From NCBI GenBank assembly GCA_947503765.1, contig CANNFA010000006.1, positions 62,001 through 126,000 of the forward strand: a DNA stretch of 64,000 bases. The letters are read 5' to 3'. The position numbers and the translations under genes were made by a program. Every line of letters begins with the position of its first letter. Within the stretch, counting starts at the first letter, position 1. Under the pieces are notes generated by a model. That model saw only the letters and a program-made list of their open reading frames with translations, made no database searches and had not been told where the DNA came from. Shown one piece after another: positions 51,257-61,052 of this stretch. This DNA comes from an uncultured Paracoccaceae bacterium. Its GTDB lineage: Bacteria; Pseudomonadota; Alphaproteobacteria; Rhodobacterales; Rhodobacteraceae.

Positions 51257-52339
51257 ATGAGCGATCCGGTACGCATTCTCGTGGTGGGACTTGGCAACAT
51301 GGGAGCCAGCCACGCCAGCGCCTATCACCGCATGGACGGGTTCGAGATCGTGGGCCTGTGCTCGCGCAGTATCAAGTCCAGGGACCTGGCGGCCGAACTG
51401 GCCGGTTACCCGCGATTCGAGGATTACGAGGCCGCGCTGGCCGAGTTGAAGCCCGACGCGGTGTCGATCAACACCTGGCCCAACACCCATGCCGATTTCG
51501 CCATCAAGGCGATGGAGGCGGGCGCGCATGTCTTCATGGAAAAGCCCATCGGTACCACCAACGAAGAGGCCGAGGCCGTCGTCGCCAAGGCGCGCGAGAC
51601 GGGTCGCAAGCTGGTGCTGGGCTATATCCTGCGGGTGCACCCGTCGTGGATAAAGTTCATCGAACTGGGCAAGACGCTGGGCAAGCCGCTGGTGATGCGG
51701 CTGAACCTGAACCAGCAATCGTCCGGCGATGCGTGGATGTGGCACAAGAACCTGATCGACAGCCTGATCCCGATCGTCGATTGCGGCGTGCATTACGTCG
51801 ATGTGATGTGCCAGTTGACCGGCGCCAAGCCGGTGCGCGTGCACGGTATCGGCGCCAAGCTGTGGGCCGAGGCGGACAAGCAGAATTACGGCCATCTCCA
51901 TGTGACCTTCGATGACGGATCCGTGGGATGGTACGAGGCCGGCTGGGGCCCGATGATGTCGGAAACCGCGTTTTTCGTGAAGGATATCGTGGGGCCGAAG
52001 GGCGCGGTGTCGATGGTGCCGCAGGAAGAGGCCCGCGCCGATGCGGAAAAGCTGTCGGACAGCGCCGATATCGACAAGCACACCAAGACGGACGCGATCC
52101 GCTATCACCATGCCGAGGTCGACGCCGACAAGAATTTCGTCAAGGCGGACGAGATCACCTCGATGGAGGACGAGCCGGGCCACCAGGAACTCTGCGACCG
52201 CGAGCAGGAGTTCTTTCTCAACGCGATCCGCGAGGATGTGGATCTCGGGGAATTCATGGACGCCGCCGTGAACAGCCTGCGCATCGTGCTGGCCGCGGAA
52301 CAGAGCATCAAGGAGGAGCGGGCAATCACGCTCGACTGA
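51257..52339 (+). CDS. Gfo/Idh/MocA-family oxidoreductase
   Basis: 360-aa NAD(P)-dependent dehydrogenase. The Rossmann start is VRILVVGLGNMGASHASAYHRMDGFEIVGLCSRS and the active-site motif is HVFMEKPIGTT (EKP). DCGVHYVDVMCQLTG carries the usual D-x3-H catalytic pair. The family oxidises sugars, inositols and sugar acids. GGGAGAG precedes the ATG. First gene of a long plus-strand catabolic run; an amidase starts 6 nt downstream. Confidence 0.93.
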   Translation: MSDPVRILVVGLGNMGASHASAYHRMDGFEIVGLCSRSIKSRDLAAELAGYPRFEDYEAALAELKPDAVSINTWPNTHADFAIKAMEAGAHVFMEKPIGTTNEEAEAVVAKARETGRKLVLGYILRVHPSWIKFIELGKTLGKPLVMRLNLNQQSSGDAWMWHKNLIDSLIPIVDCGVHYVDVMCQLTGAKPVRVHGIGAKLWAEADKQNYGHLHVTFDDGSVGWYEAGWGPMMSETAFFVKDIVGPKGAVSMVPQEEARADAEKLSDSADIDKHTKTDAIRYHHAEVDADKNFVKADEITSMEDEPGHQELCDREQEFFLNAIREDVDLGEFMDAAVNSLRIVLAAEQSIKEERAITLD

Positions 52340-52345
52340 AAAGCC

Positions 52346-53770
52346 ATGGAAGATATCGACAGACTGTACCGCACCTCCGACGCTGTCGGGCTGGCCGAAA
52401 GCGTGGCCAGGGGTGACGTGACCGCCGCCGATCTGGTCGAGGCCGGGGTGCGCGCCATCGAAGAGATGAACCCCGCGCTGAACGCGGTCATCCACAAGCT
52501 CTACGACATGGGGCGCGAAGGGGCGGACGCGGTGAAACCCGGCAGCAGCCCGCTGGCCGGGGTGCCCTTCCTGCTCAAGGAACTCGCGTCGGCCTGGAAG
52601 GGGGCGCCGGTGACCAATTCGTCGCGCTTCCTCAAGGACCAGGTGGCGCCCGAGGACAGCGAGATCAGCCGCCGGTTGCGCGCGGCCGGGCTGCTGCTGA
52701 TGGGCAAGTCGAACGCGCCGGAAAACGGCTGGTCGATCACCACCGAGCCGGCGCTCTACGGGCCGACCGTGAACCCCTGGGATGCCAGCGTCACCGCCGG
52801 CGGGTCCAGCGGCGGCACGGCGGCGGCCGTCGCCTCGGGCATGATCCCGATCGCCGAGGCCAGCGACGGCGCCGGGTCGATCCGCGTGCCGGCCTCGTGC
52901 TGCGGGCTGGTCGGGCTGAAGCCGTCGCGCGGCCGCGTGACGCTGTCGCCGATCGCCGATTTCTGGGCCGGCTGCGCCTATTTCCTGTGCAACTCGCGCA
53001 GCGTGCGCGACACGGCGGCCTATCTGGACGTGATCCAGGGCGCGCTGCCGGGCGATCCCTACTGGATCGCGCCGCCCGAGACGCCCTACATGACCCAGAT
53101 CGGGCGCGCACCGGGCAAGCTGCGCGTCGGGATGGTCACGGTGCCTCCGGGCGGCGGGCCGGTCGACCCCGAGATCGCGGCGCTGGTCGAAAAGGTGGGC
53201 AAGGTGCTGGAAGGGCTGGGCCACGACGTGACCGGCCACGAGATGTGGCTGCCCGAGGAGGCCTGGCGCACCTATACCGACATGACCTGCGTCGAATCCG
53301 CGGGGCTTTACGATTTCCTGGCCACCATCGTCGGCCGCCCGGTCACGCCCGAGGATGTCGAGCCGCTGACCTGGGCGATCATCGAGCGGGGCCGCGCCAC
53401 CAAGGGCACCGAGCATGCGCAGCGCATCGAGCAGGTGCGCCAGATGGCGCGCGGCATCGCGCAGGATCTGGACGGGTTCGACATCGTGCTGACCCCGACC
53501 CTGACCCAGAAACCGCGGCCCGTGGGCTACTACGACATGTCGATGACGGATCTGGACGCCTACAACGCGCTCTGGGCCGATAGCGTGTTCCAGTACCCGT
53601 TCAACATGTCCGGCCAGCCGGCGATCTCGCTGCCGCTGGGCGAGGCTGGCGGTCTGCCGGCGGGTGTGCAACTGATCGCGCGGCGCGGCGACGAGGGGCG
53701 GCTTCTGGCCCTGTCGGCGGTGCTGGAGACGGAAATGCCATGGTCCGGGCGGCACCCGCCCCGACCCTAG
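52346..53770 (+). CDS. Amidase-signature family hydrolase
   Basis: 474-aa amidase that hydrolyses a carboxamide or acylated amine. The Ser-cisSer-Lys triad is visible: Lys in PFLLKELAS, cis-Ser in AGGSSGGTAAAVASG and nucleophile Ser in EASDGAGSIRVPASCCGLVGLKPSRGR. Length and motifs are standard. No signal peptide is seen, so it acts in the cytosol on an imported compound. Its closest neighbours are the Gfo/Idh/MocA gene (6 nt) and an amidohydrolase (32 nt). Confidence 0.94.
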   Translation: MEDIDRLYRTSDAVGLAESVARGDVTAADLVEAGVRAIEEMNPALNAVIHKLYDMGREGADAVKPGSSPLAGVPFLLKELASAWKGAPVTNSSRFLKDQVAPEDSEISRRLRAAGLLLMGKSNAPENGWSITTEPALYGPTVNPWDASVTAGGSSGGTAAAVASGMIPIAEASDGAGSIRVPASCCGLVGLKPSRGRVTLSPIADFWAGCAYFLCNSRSVRDTAAYLDVIQGALPGDPYWIAPPETPYMTQIGRAPGKLRVGMVTVPPGGGPVDPEIAALVEKVGKVLEGLGHDVTGHEMWLPEEAWRTYTDMTCVESAGLYDFLATIVGRPVTPEDVEPLTWAIIERGRATKGTEHAQRIEQVRQMARGIAQDLDGFDIVLTPTLTQKPRPVGYYDMSMTDLDAYNALWADSVFQYPFNMSGQPAISLPLGEAGGLPAGVQLIARRGDEGRLLALSAVLETEMPWSGRHPPRP

Positions 53771-53802
53771 GCGATGCAAGACGCAGTGAAGGAAAACGAC
53801 AG

Positions 53803-54933
53803 ATGACCAATGACCTTGTCCTGAAAGGGGGCCGCGTGCTGGACCCGGCCAGCGGGCTTGACGGTGCGGCCGATGTGGCCTTTCAGGGCGGCAAGCTGAC
53901 CGGGATCGGCGAGGGGCTGACCGGCGCCGAGGAGCAGGACGTCTCGGGCGCGCTGGTGATGCCGGGGATCATCGACCTGCACACCCATGTGTGGTGGGGC
54001 GGCACCTCGCTCAGCGTGCGGCCCGACCCCTACGCGGTACGCTGCGCGGCGACCACGCTGGTCGATGCGGGCAGCGCCGGGCCGGGAAATTTCGAGGGGT
54101 TCAAGGAACATGTCGTCGACCGTTCGGAGACGCGGATCCTGACCTTCCTGCATATCTCGTTTGCCGGGATCTATGCCTTCTCGCCCACGGTGATGGTCGG
54201 CGAAAGCCAGGACATGCGCCTGATGGCCCCGCGCGAGGCGGTGGCGATGGCGGCGCAATATCCCGATGACATCGTCGGCATAAAGGTGCGGGTCGGCAAG
54301 AATACCAGCGGGCCGAACGGCATCGCGCCGCTGGAACTGGCGCTGCAGGTCGGGGACGAGGCGGGGCTGCCCGTCATGGTGCATATCGACGAGCCCTCGC
54401 CGACCTACGAGGCGGTGGTGGACATGCTGCGTCCCGGCGACATCCTGACCCACTGCTTCCGCCCGTTTCCCAACGCGCCGATGCACCGCGACGGATCGGT
54501 GCGCGGCGCAATCCTGAAAGGGCGCGAACGCGGCGTTCTGTTCGACATCGCGCATGGGATGGGGGCGTTCTGGTGGAAATCGGCGCGCGCGATGATGGCC
54601 GCAGGCTTCCCGCCCGATGTCATCTCTTCCGACGTGCATACATTGTGCGAGAACGGGCCGGCCTGGGACGTGGTGCGCACGATGAACAAGCTGCTGGCGG
54701 TGGGCATGCCCTTGATGGACGTGGTGGCCGCCGCCACGCTGAACCCGGCAATGGCGCTGCGCCGCGCCGATCTGGGGCGGCTGGCCAAGGGCGGCATCGC
54801 CGATGCCAGCGTGATCGAGCTGCGCGACGAAAAGGTCGATCTGGAGGATGTGAAGGGCGAGATCGTCACCCACGATCAGCGCCTTGTGGCGCGCGGCATG
54901 GTTCTGAACGGCAAGTGGATCGCGGCGGCATGA
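53803..54933 (+). CDS. Amidohydrolase/deacetylase-family metallohydrolase
   Basis: 376-aa TIM-barrel metal-dependent hydrolase. N-terminal LVLKGGRVLDPASGLDGAADVAFQGGKLTGIG is the dihydroorotase/deacetylase-type composite start; PGIIDLHTHVWWGG provides the HxH metal motif, DIVGIKVRVGK a likely carboxylated-Lys position, and HIDEP, HCF and SSDVH further ligands. Family members deacylate amino sugars or open cyclic amides. The start at 53803 has AAGGAAAA upstream. Its stop overlaps the next gene (ATGA), so they are coupled. Confidence 0.9.
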   Translation: MTNDLVLKGGRVLDPASGLDGAADVAFQGGKLTGIGEGLTGAEEQDVSGALVMPGIIDLHTHVWWGGTSLSVRPDPYAVRCAATTLVDAGSAGPGNFEGFKEHVVDRSETRILTFLHISFAGIYAFSPTVMVGESQDMRLMAPREAVAMAAQYPDDIVGIKVRVGKNTSGPNGIAPLELALQVGDEAGLPVMVHIDEPSPTYEAVVDMLRPGDILTHCFRPFPNAPMHRDGSVRGAILKGRERGVLFDIAHGMGAFWWKSARAMMAAGFPPDVISSDVHTLCENGPAWDVVRTMNKLLAVGMPLMDVVAAATLNPAMALRRADLGRLAKGGIADASVIELRDEKVDLEDVKGEIVTHDQRLVARGMVLNGKWIAAA

Positions 54934-56105
54934 CACAGGTCTCCATCTGGGCGTATCCGTGGGATTTGCATGACATCGGTGTCGATGCGGCGATGGACCG
55001 CGTGGCCGCGCAGGGTGTGAACACGGTCAGCCTGGCGACTTCCTACCATGCCGGCCGGTTCCTGCAGCCCGGCAATCCGCGCCGGCGCGTGTGGTTCCCG
55101 CAGGACGGCACCGTCTATTACGCGCTGGACGAGGCACGCTGGCAGGGGGCGGAGATTCGCCCGCTCCAGGCGGATATCGTCGCGTCCGAAGGCGACTATC
55201 TGGCCGATCTGTGCGCGCGCCGCGATGCGGGCGGCCCCGCCGTGTCCTGCTGGACGGTGTGCCTGCACAACACGCGGCTCGGCATGGCGCATCCCGGCCA
55301 CGTCATGCGCAGCGCCCATGGCGATCCGCATTCCTACGCGCTGTGCCCGTCCAGCCCGGCGGCCCGCGCCTATGTCACCGGCATGGTGGCTGAGGTGACG
55401 GAACGCTACCGCCCCGACCGGATCGAGCTGGAAAGCCCCGATTTCATGGGCTTCGATCACGGCTTTCACCATGAAAAGGACGGGCTGGGTCTGCTGGAGG
55501 AAGAGACGTTCCTGCTGGGCGTCTGCTTTTGCGACCATTGCACCGCGCGGGCGGGCGCGGCGGGCGTACCCGCCCGCGCGGCGCGCGAGGCCGTGCGCGG
55601 GCTGCTGGATGCGGCCTTTGCCCGCGAATTGCCCGAGCCGCAGTTTCCGGATTTCCCCGAACGCGGGATCGACGCTTTCGACAGCCTGCCCGATCTGCAC
55701 GCCTATCTGCGCTGGCGGACCGAGCCGGTCACATCGCTGATCGCCGAGATCCGCGCGGCGGCGCATCCCGAAACCGCGGTGCTGCTGATCGACGCCGAGG
55801 GCAGTTGGGGCGGCGGGGTCGATACGGCGGCCGCCGCGGCCGAATGCGACGGGCTGCTTTACTGCGTCTACTTCACCCCGGCGGAACAGGTCGGCGCGGT
55901 GCTGGCGCAAGCGCGCGATGCAATCGGGCCGGACAAGACCCTGATCGCGGGGTTCCAGCTGTTCCACCCCGAGGTCGCGGGCGCGGGCGATCTGCGTGCC
56001 CGCGTCGCCGCCGCCGAGCCCTTTGTCGACGGGGTCAACTTCTACAATCTTGGCCTGGTCCCGCCCGCGCGGCTGGACTGGATCGGCGCGGCGCTGGCGG
56101 GATGA
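54930..56105 (+). CDS. Unrecognised protein with CxxC motif, possible TIM-barrel
   Basis: 391-aa soluble protein of unknown function. Visible features are VSIWAYPWDLHDIGVDAAMDRVAAQGVNTVSLATSYHAG at the start, ESPDFMGFDHGFHHEKDG in the middle, a CFCDHC motif that may bind a metal, and alternating strand/helix pattern ending GVNFYNLGLVPPARLDWIGAAL. The layout suggests a glycosidase-like TIM barrel, reminiscent of family-10-type hypothetical glycoside hydrolases, but no catalytic pair is certain. It is coupled by ATGA overlap to the amidohydrolase and followed by a sugar-type ABC importer. Confidence 0.7.
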   Translation: MTQVSIWAYPWDLHDIGVDAAMDRVAAQGVNTVSLATSYHAGRFLQPGNPRRRVWFPQDGTVYYALDEARWQGAEIRPLQADIVASEGDYLADLCARRDAGGPAVSCWTVCLHNTRLGMAHPGHVMRSAHGDPHSYALCPSSPAARAYVTGMVAEVTERYRPDRIELESPDFMGFDHGFHHEKDGLGLLEEETFLLGVCFCDHCTARAGAAGVPARAAREAVRGLLDAAFARELPEPQFPDFPERGIDAFDSLPDLHAYLRWRTEPVTSLIAEIRAAAHPETAVLLIDAEGSWGGGVDTAAAAAECDGLLYCVYFTPAEQVGAVLAQARDAIGPDKTLIAGFQLFHPEVAGAGDLRARVAAAEPFVDGVNFYNLGLVPPARLDWIGAALAG

Positions 56106-56196
56106 GACTGCGGCGCAGCATACGCGGTCACTTGCGCCGGGCAGGCATGTTCCGACCGGCGCCGGGCCGTCCCATTTCCTCTGAAAGTGAGGCGCA

Positions 56197-57009
56197 ATGA
56201 CCGAACCGCTGCTGAAACTGACCGGCATCACCAAGCATTTCGGCGCCATCGAGGCGCTGCGCGGCATCGACCTCGAGGTGCGCGCCGGCGAGGTGGTGGC
56301 GCTTCTGGGCGACAATGGCGCGGGCAAGTCGACGCTGGTCAAGATCATCGCCGGCGGGCTGAAGCCGTCCTCGGGCAGCGTGTGGTTCGACGGGGCCGAG
56401 CGCCACTTCGCCTCGCCGTCCGAGGCCAAGAAGGCCGGGATCGAGACCGTCTATCAGGATCTGTCGCTGTGCGTGAATGCCGATGTGGTGGCCAATTTCT
56501 TCATGGGCCGCGAGATCACCAGGAAGGTGCTGGGTATCCCGATCCTTCAGGAAAAGGAGATGGAGCGCATCACCGGCCAAGCCATCGCCGAGGCCGGCAC
56601 GCGCATCCCGTCCCTGCGCACCAATGTCGAACATCTGTCCGGCGGCCAACGCCAGGCCATCGAGCTGAACCGTTTCGTGCATTTCGGCGGCAAGCTGGTG
56701 CTGCTGGACGAACCCTTTGCCGCGCTGGGGGTCGAGCAGACCGCCCGCGGCATGGAGATGATCCGCCAGGTCGCCGACCGCGGCGTCGGCGTGATCGTCA
56801 TCACCCATATCATGGCGCAGGCCTTCCAGGTCGCAGACCGGATCGCGGTGATCCGGCACGGCAAGGTGGCCGGCGACGTCGAGACCGCGAAGACGTCCCC
56901 CGAACAGGCGGTCGAGATGATCACCGGGGGCACCCTGACCATCGCCGGAATGGACAGGGCCGGAACGGGACGTGATCCGGCGCAACAGGGAGAGGAAGCG
57001 AACAGATGA
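56197..57009 (+). CDS. Sugar ABC transporter ATP-binding protein (single-NBD, FrcA-type)
   Basis: 270-aa ATPase of the ribose/fructose-importer class but with a single nucleotide-binding domain. Walker [13 protein letters not shown], signature [13 protein letters not shown] and Walker [16 protein letters not shown] are present; the switch His lies in [11 protein letters not shown]. Single-domain members such as FrcA pair with RbsB- and RbsC-type partners, which follow here. Its stop overlaps the receptor gene start (ATGA). Confidence 0.93.
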   Translation: MTEPLLKLTGITKHFGAIEALRGIDLEVRAGEVVALLGDNGAGKSTLVKIIAGGLKPSSGSVWFDGAERHFASPSEAKKAGIETVYQDLSLCVNADVVANFFMGREITRKVLGIPILQEKEMERITGQAIAEAGTRIPSLRTNVEHLSGGQRQAIELNRFVHFGGKLVLLDEPFAALGVEQTARGMEMIRQVADRGVGVIVITHIMAQAFQVADRIAVIRHGKVAGDVETAKTSPEQAVEMITGGTLTIAGMDRAGTGRDPAQQGEEANR

Positions 57010-58040
57010 AACTTTCAAGACGCGTGTTTTTCGGAACCGTCGCGGCGGCCGCGCTGGCCAGTGCGGCGGCGGCCCAGGACAAGGGCACGATCTATTACAT
57101 GGTGCCGACGCTGCTGGACGAGTTCCAGACGACATCGGTCGATGCGATCGAAAAGTTCATGGGCGATGTCGGCTATGATGTCGTGACGCTGAACGCCGAC
57201 AACAAGACCGATATCCAGCAAAGCCAGATGTCCGACACGATCCTGCTGGATCCCGATGCCATCGTCATCGCACCGGTGGATTTCAACGCGCTGGTTCCGG
57301 CCATCGACGAGGCCCGCGCCGCCGGCATTCCGGTGATGATCTTCGACCGGCAGATCACCGACACGATGATCGACCTGACCTCGGTCGCCGGCACCATCGA
57401 GATCGGCCATGTCGCGGCGGCAGAGATCAAGCGCCTGCTGACGGAAAAGAACGGCTCTGTCACCGGCACGATCCTGCAGGTTCTGGGCGATCCGGGCGAC
57501 CCCTACACGCTGGACATCCAGCAGGGGTTCGAGGAGCGGATGGAGGGCGACGACGTCACCATCATCACCCAGCCGGCGATGCAGTGGGAGGCGTCGAATG
57601 CCGGCTCCATCGTGGCCGACGAATTGCTGGCGACGCCCGATATCGACCTGATCTTCGTGCATGCCGCGCATCTGGCCGTGGCGGCCGTCGCCTCGCTCGA
57701 GGCGGCGGGCAAGGCGCCGGGCGACGTGCTGCTGGTGTCGTCGAACGGCGCGCCGGTCGGGCTGGATCTGATCCGGCAGGGCTGGGAACAGGTCGAGGTG
57801 GAGCAGCCGCTGTTCGCGCAGGCCGCCGCGCTGGCGATGTTCGCCGACAAGGTGGTGAACGGCGAAGAGATCGAGCCGGGCACCTATGACGTGCTGGGCC
57901 TGCAATCGGAGCTGACGATCGAGGAATGGGGCCCGAACATCAAGATCCCCGGCGCCGCGATCACGGCCGACAACGTGGACGAGCCGCGCTTCTGGGGAAA
58001 TTTGCAGGCGCCGGACGATCCGATCACGCCGGTGGAATGA
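57006..58040 (+). CDS. Sugar ABC transporter substrate-binding protein (RbsB-type)
   Basis: 344-aa periplasmic receptor of the ribose-binding fold. A signal ([24 protein letters not shown], possibly Tat because of SRRVFF) precedes [68 protein letters not shown] is the family hinge strand. A sugar, polyol or aminosugar-type ligand is likely. It is encoded between its ATPase and permease. Confidence 0.93.
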   Translation: MKLSRRVFFGTVAAAALASAAAAQDKGTIYYMVPTLLDEFQTTSVDAIEKFMGDVGYDVVTLNADNKTDIQQSQMSDTILLDPDAIVIAPVDFNALVPAIDEARAAGIPVMIFDRQITDTMIDLTSVAGTIEIGHVAAAEIKRLLTEKNGSVTGTILQVLGDPGDPYTLDIQQGFEERMEGDDVTIITQPAMQWEASNAGSIVADELLATPDIDLIFVHAAHLAVAAVASLEAAGKAPGDVLLVSSNGAPVGLDLIRQGWEQVEVEQPLFAQAAALAMFADKVVNGEEIEPGTYDVLGLQSELTIEEWGPNIKIPGAAITADNVDEPRFWGNLQAPDDPITPVE

Positions 58041-58123
58041 CCGCCCCCGCCTGACGACACGCCGGGCCGGACATGTTTCCGGCCCGGCGGCCTTGCCGGC
58101 CTGCCCATCGGGAAAGACACACC

Positions 58124-59119
58124 ATGACGCCTGCGCGACGCCGCACGATAGAATTCCTGCTCGACAACCTGGTCTGGCTGATGCTGATCACCGTTCTGGT
58201 GATCTTCTCGCTGACCATCCCGCGATATTTCCAGTTCGGCATCTTTGCCAACATCCTTGAACAATCGACCTATGTCGGCGTGATGGCGATCGGGCTGGCG
58301 ATGGTCATCATCTCGGGCAATCTCGACCTGTCGGTCGAATCCACCGCCGCGCTATCGGCAATGGTGACGGGGCTGCTCTTCGCCTCATCGGGGATCGGGC
58401 TGGGCATCGACCTGGGTCCGGCCATCGTGATGATCCCGGTCTCGATGCTGATCGCCGTGGCGGTCGGCACATTGATCGGCTTCATCAACGGGTTCTTCAC
58501 GGTCAAGATCGGCATGTCGGCCTTCATCGTCACGCTGGCGTCGTTCATCTGGGTGCGCGGGCTGGTGGTGGCGATCTCGGGCGGGCGGTCGGCGCAAAGC
58601 CTGGCCCCCGAGATCCGCATGATCGGGATCGAGCGGCTGTTCGGCATCCCGCTGCTGGCCTGGATCTCGGTGCTGTGCTTCGTCATCTTCGCCTTCATCA
58701 TGGCCAAGACGCCGTTCGGGCGCTACATCACGCTGGTGGGCGGCAACGAGGCGGCGACCTTTCGCGCCGGCATCCCGTCGGGGCGCATCCTGTGGATGTC
58801 CTTCGTGCTGGCCGGGGCGCTGGCGGGGCTGGCCGGCTGGCTGCTGGCGATCCGCACCTCGGGCGCGACGGCCAATCTGGGGGTGGGGATGCTGTTCAAC
58901 GCATTTGCCGCCGTGGTGATCGGGGGCGTGTCGCTGAAGGGTGGCATCGGCAAGCTGCCGGGGGTCTATGCCGGGGTGCTGCTGATCTATTCGATCCACA
59001 CCGCGATCAACCTGATGCGGCTGCCGGCGCATTGGACGCAGGTCATCCTTGGCCTGCTGGTTCTGGCGGCGGTGCTGCTGGACACGCTGAAACTGAGATT
59101 GAGGGAGAGACTTCTATGA
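58124..59119 (+). CDS. Sugar ABC transporter permease (RbsC-type)
   Basis: 331-aa inner-membrane permease with about ten helices. The motifs YVGVMAIGLAMVIISGNLDLSVES and NPFGRYITLVGGNEAATFRAGIP-like (here KTPFGRYITLVGGNEAATFR) are diagnostic of RbsC/FrcC. ANLGVGMLFNAFAAVVIGGVSLKGG is the conserved C-terminal part. The start at 58124 follows GGGAAAG; the ORF track adds 17 codons. Its stop overlaps the SDR start (ATGA). Confidence 0.93.
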   Translation: MTPARRRTIEFLLDNLVWLMLITVLVIFSLTIPRYFQFGIFANILEQSTYVGVMAIGLAMVIISGNLDLSVESTAALSAMVTGLLFASSGIGLGIDLGPAIVMIPVSMLIAVAVGTLIGFINGFFTVKIGMSAFIVTLASFIWVRGLVVAISGGRSAQSLAPEIRMIGIERLFGIPLLAWISVLCFVIFAFIMAKTPFGRYITLVGGNEAATFRAGIPSGRILWMSFVLAGALAGLAGWLLAIRTSGATANLGVGMLFNAFAAVVIGGVSLKGGIGKLPGVYAGVLLIYSIHTAINLMRLPAHWTQVILGLLVLAAVLLDTLKLRLRERLL

Positions 59120-59886
59120 CGGGCAGGCTGGACGGGCGCGCGGCGCTGGTGATCGGCGGCGCGCGCGGCATCGGCGGCGGCATCGCGCGGCGCTTTGCCG
59201 CCGAGGGCGCGCAAGTGGTGATCGCCGACATGGAGGCCGAGGCCGGAACCGCGCTGGCCGGGGAACTGGGCGGCGCCTTTGTGAAGACCGACATCGCGAA
59301 GCCCGAAGAGGCCGAGGCCGCCGTCGCCGAGGTGACGGGCCGGCACGGCCGGCTGGATATCCTGGTGCAGAATGCCGGTATCTATCCCTGGACCCTGATC
59401 GAGGATACCGACCTTGACGAATGGAATTCCGTTCTGGGCGTGAACCTGGGCGGCTGTTTCCTGGCGACCAAGGCGGCGGTGAAACCGATGAAGGCGCAGG
59501 GCTATGGGCGCATCGTGCTGACCTCGTCGATCACCGGGCCGCGCGTGACCTCGCCCGGCCACGGCCACTACGCCGCGTCCAAGGCGGGGATCAACGGCTT
59601 CATCCGCTCTGCCGCGCTGGAATTCGCGGGCCACGGCATCACCGTCAACGGGATAGAGCCGGGCAATATCTTGACCGAGGGGATGAAGGCGCAACGCTCG
59701 GCCGCCTTCATCCGCGACATGGAAAGCGCGATCCCGGTGGGCCGCATGGGTACGCCCGAGGATATCGCGGCGGCGGCGGAATTCCTGGCGTCCGAGGATG
59801 CGGCCTTTGTCACCGGCACGACCATCGTGGTCGATGGCGGGCAGATCCTGCCCGAGGGCAACGATTTCCGCCTGACCCCGGACTGA
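59116..59886 (+). CDS. Short-chain dehydrogenase/reductase
   Basis: 256-aa SDR. The cofactor loop is ALVIGGARGIGGGIAR (IGG rather than the usual TGG), the structural motif is LVQNAGIYPW (QNAG instead of NNAG), and the active site is SSITG ... YAASKAG. The C-terminus IVVDGGQILPE is typical. It is translationally coupled to the sugar permease, so it should act on the imported sugar or its derivative. Confidence 0.92.
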   Translation: MTGRLDGRAALVIGGARGIGGGIARRFAAEGAQVVIADMEAEAGTALAGELGGAFVKTDIAKPEEAEAAVAEVTGRHGRLDILVQNAGIYPWTLIEDTDLDEWNSVLGVNLGGCFLATKAAVKPMKAQGYGRIVLTSSITGPRVTSPGHGHYAASKAGINGFIRSAALEFAGHGITVNGIEPGNILTEGMKAQRSAAFIRDMESAIPVGRMGTPEDIAAAAEFLASEDAAFVTGTTIVVDGGQILPEGNDFRLTPD

Positions 59887-59887
59887 C

Positions 59888-61048
59888 ATGACCTTGCCGG
59901 GACAGATCATCAACGCCGCCGGAACGCTGACGCGGCTATCCGCCGGACCGCTCGCGCCCGGCGTCTTGCAGGCGATGGAAGCGGCCGATGCCGCCTCGGT
60001 GGACATGGTGCACTACCACGCCCATGCCGGCGCGCGGATCGCCGCGGCGACGGGCGCCGAAAGCGGGCTGGCCACCTCGGGCGCGTCGGCGGGGCTGCTG
60101 CTGGCGGCGGCCGCCTGCCTTGCGCGGGACGATTTTGCGCGGATGAACGCGCTGCCCCGCACCGGCGATCTGCGCGAGATCGTGATCGCCCGCAGCCACC
60201 GCAACGGCTATGATCACGCGCTGCGCATGGCCGGCGCGCGGCTGGTCGAGGTGGGGCTGCCGGAGCCTGCCGCCGGCGCCGGAGTGCGCGATGTCGAGCC
60301 CTGGGAATACGCCGCCGCGATCGGGCCGCGCTCTGCCGCCGTGGCCTTTACCGCGACCCGCGCCAATGCCGCGCAGCTGCCGGAAATCGCCGCAGCCGCC
60401 CATGCGGCCGGCGTGCCGGTGATCGTCGATGCCGCCGCCGAGTTGCCGCCCGCCGCCAACCTGCGCCGCTTCATCGCGGATGGCGCCGATCTGGTGACGT
60501 TTTCGGGGGGCAAGGTGCTGGGCGGGCCGGCGGGAACCGGGCTGCTGGCGGGGCGGCGCGACCTGATCGCCTCGGCCGCGCTGCAAAGCCTGGACCTCGA
60601 TGTGCGGCTGGCCGATTTCGCGCCGGTGCCGGACTTCATCGACATGACCCGCTTTGCCGGGCTGCCGCGCCACGGGGTCGGGCGCGCCGCCAAGCTGGGC
60701 AAGCACGAGATCGCCGGGCTGCTGGCCGCGCTGGACCATTTCCTGGCCGAAGGCGATGCGGCGCGACATGCGCGCTGGCTGGGGGTTGTCAGCGATCTGG
60801 CAGGTACCCTGCCGAAGGCGCGCGCCGCGATCCTGCACGGATCGGACACGAACCGCATCCCGCTGCTCATGCTGGGCTTTGCCGATGCCGATGCCGCGCA
60901 GGCGGCAGATCGGCAAATGCGCGCGCGTCCGGTGCCGGTGCATCTGGGCACCGATCCGGGCGATCCCGCCGCCCTGCTGGTCAACCCGGTCTGCCTGCGC
61001 GCGGGCGACCAGGCGGCGCTGGCCGAGGCGCTGAACGCGGTGCTGTGA
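59888..61048 (+). CDS. SelA/DgaE-like PLP-dependent enzyme
   Basis: 386-aa fold-type I PLP enzyme related to SelA and D-glucosaminate-6-phosphate ammonia-lyase (DgaE). IINAAGTLTRLSAGPLAPGVLQAM is the typical start, ATGAESGLATSGASAGLLLAAAACLA the PLP-phosphate region, and DLVTFSGGKVLGGPAGTGLLAGR contains the Schiff-base Lys. An ammonia-lyase or aldolase step on an amino-sugar acid would fit the neighbouring sugar importer and RpiR regulator. Reaction not proven. It ends 4 nt from the convergent regulator gene. Confidence 0.82.
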   Translation: MTLPGQIINAAGTLTRLSAGPLAPGVLQAMEAADAASVDMVHYHAHAGARIAAATGAESGLATSGASAGLLLAAAACLARDDFARMNALPRTGDLREIVIARSHRNGYDHALRMAGARLVEVGLPEPAAGAGVRDVEPWEYAAAIGPRSAAVAFTATRANAAQLPEIAAAAHAAGVPVIVDAAAELPPAANLRRFIADGADLVTFSGGKVLGGPAGTGLLAGRRDLIASAALQSLDLDVRLADFAPVPDFIDMTRFAGLPRHGVGRAAKLGKHEIAGLLAALDHFLAEGDAARHARWLGVVSDLAGTLPKARAAILHGSDTNRIPLLMLGFADADAAQAADRQMRARPVPVHLGTDPGDPAALLVNPVCLRAGDQAALAEALNAVL

Positions 61049-61052
61049 CGGT

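Noticed and set aside
49805-53779. 1324-aa minus-strand ORF, the longest in the track
   Set aside because: It is antisense to the ABC receptor, Gfo/Idh/MocA and amidase genes, rich in Arg/His/Gly with no domain. It is a GC-rich shadow frame.
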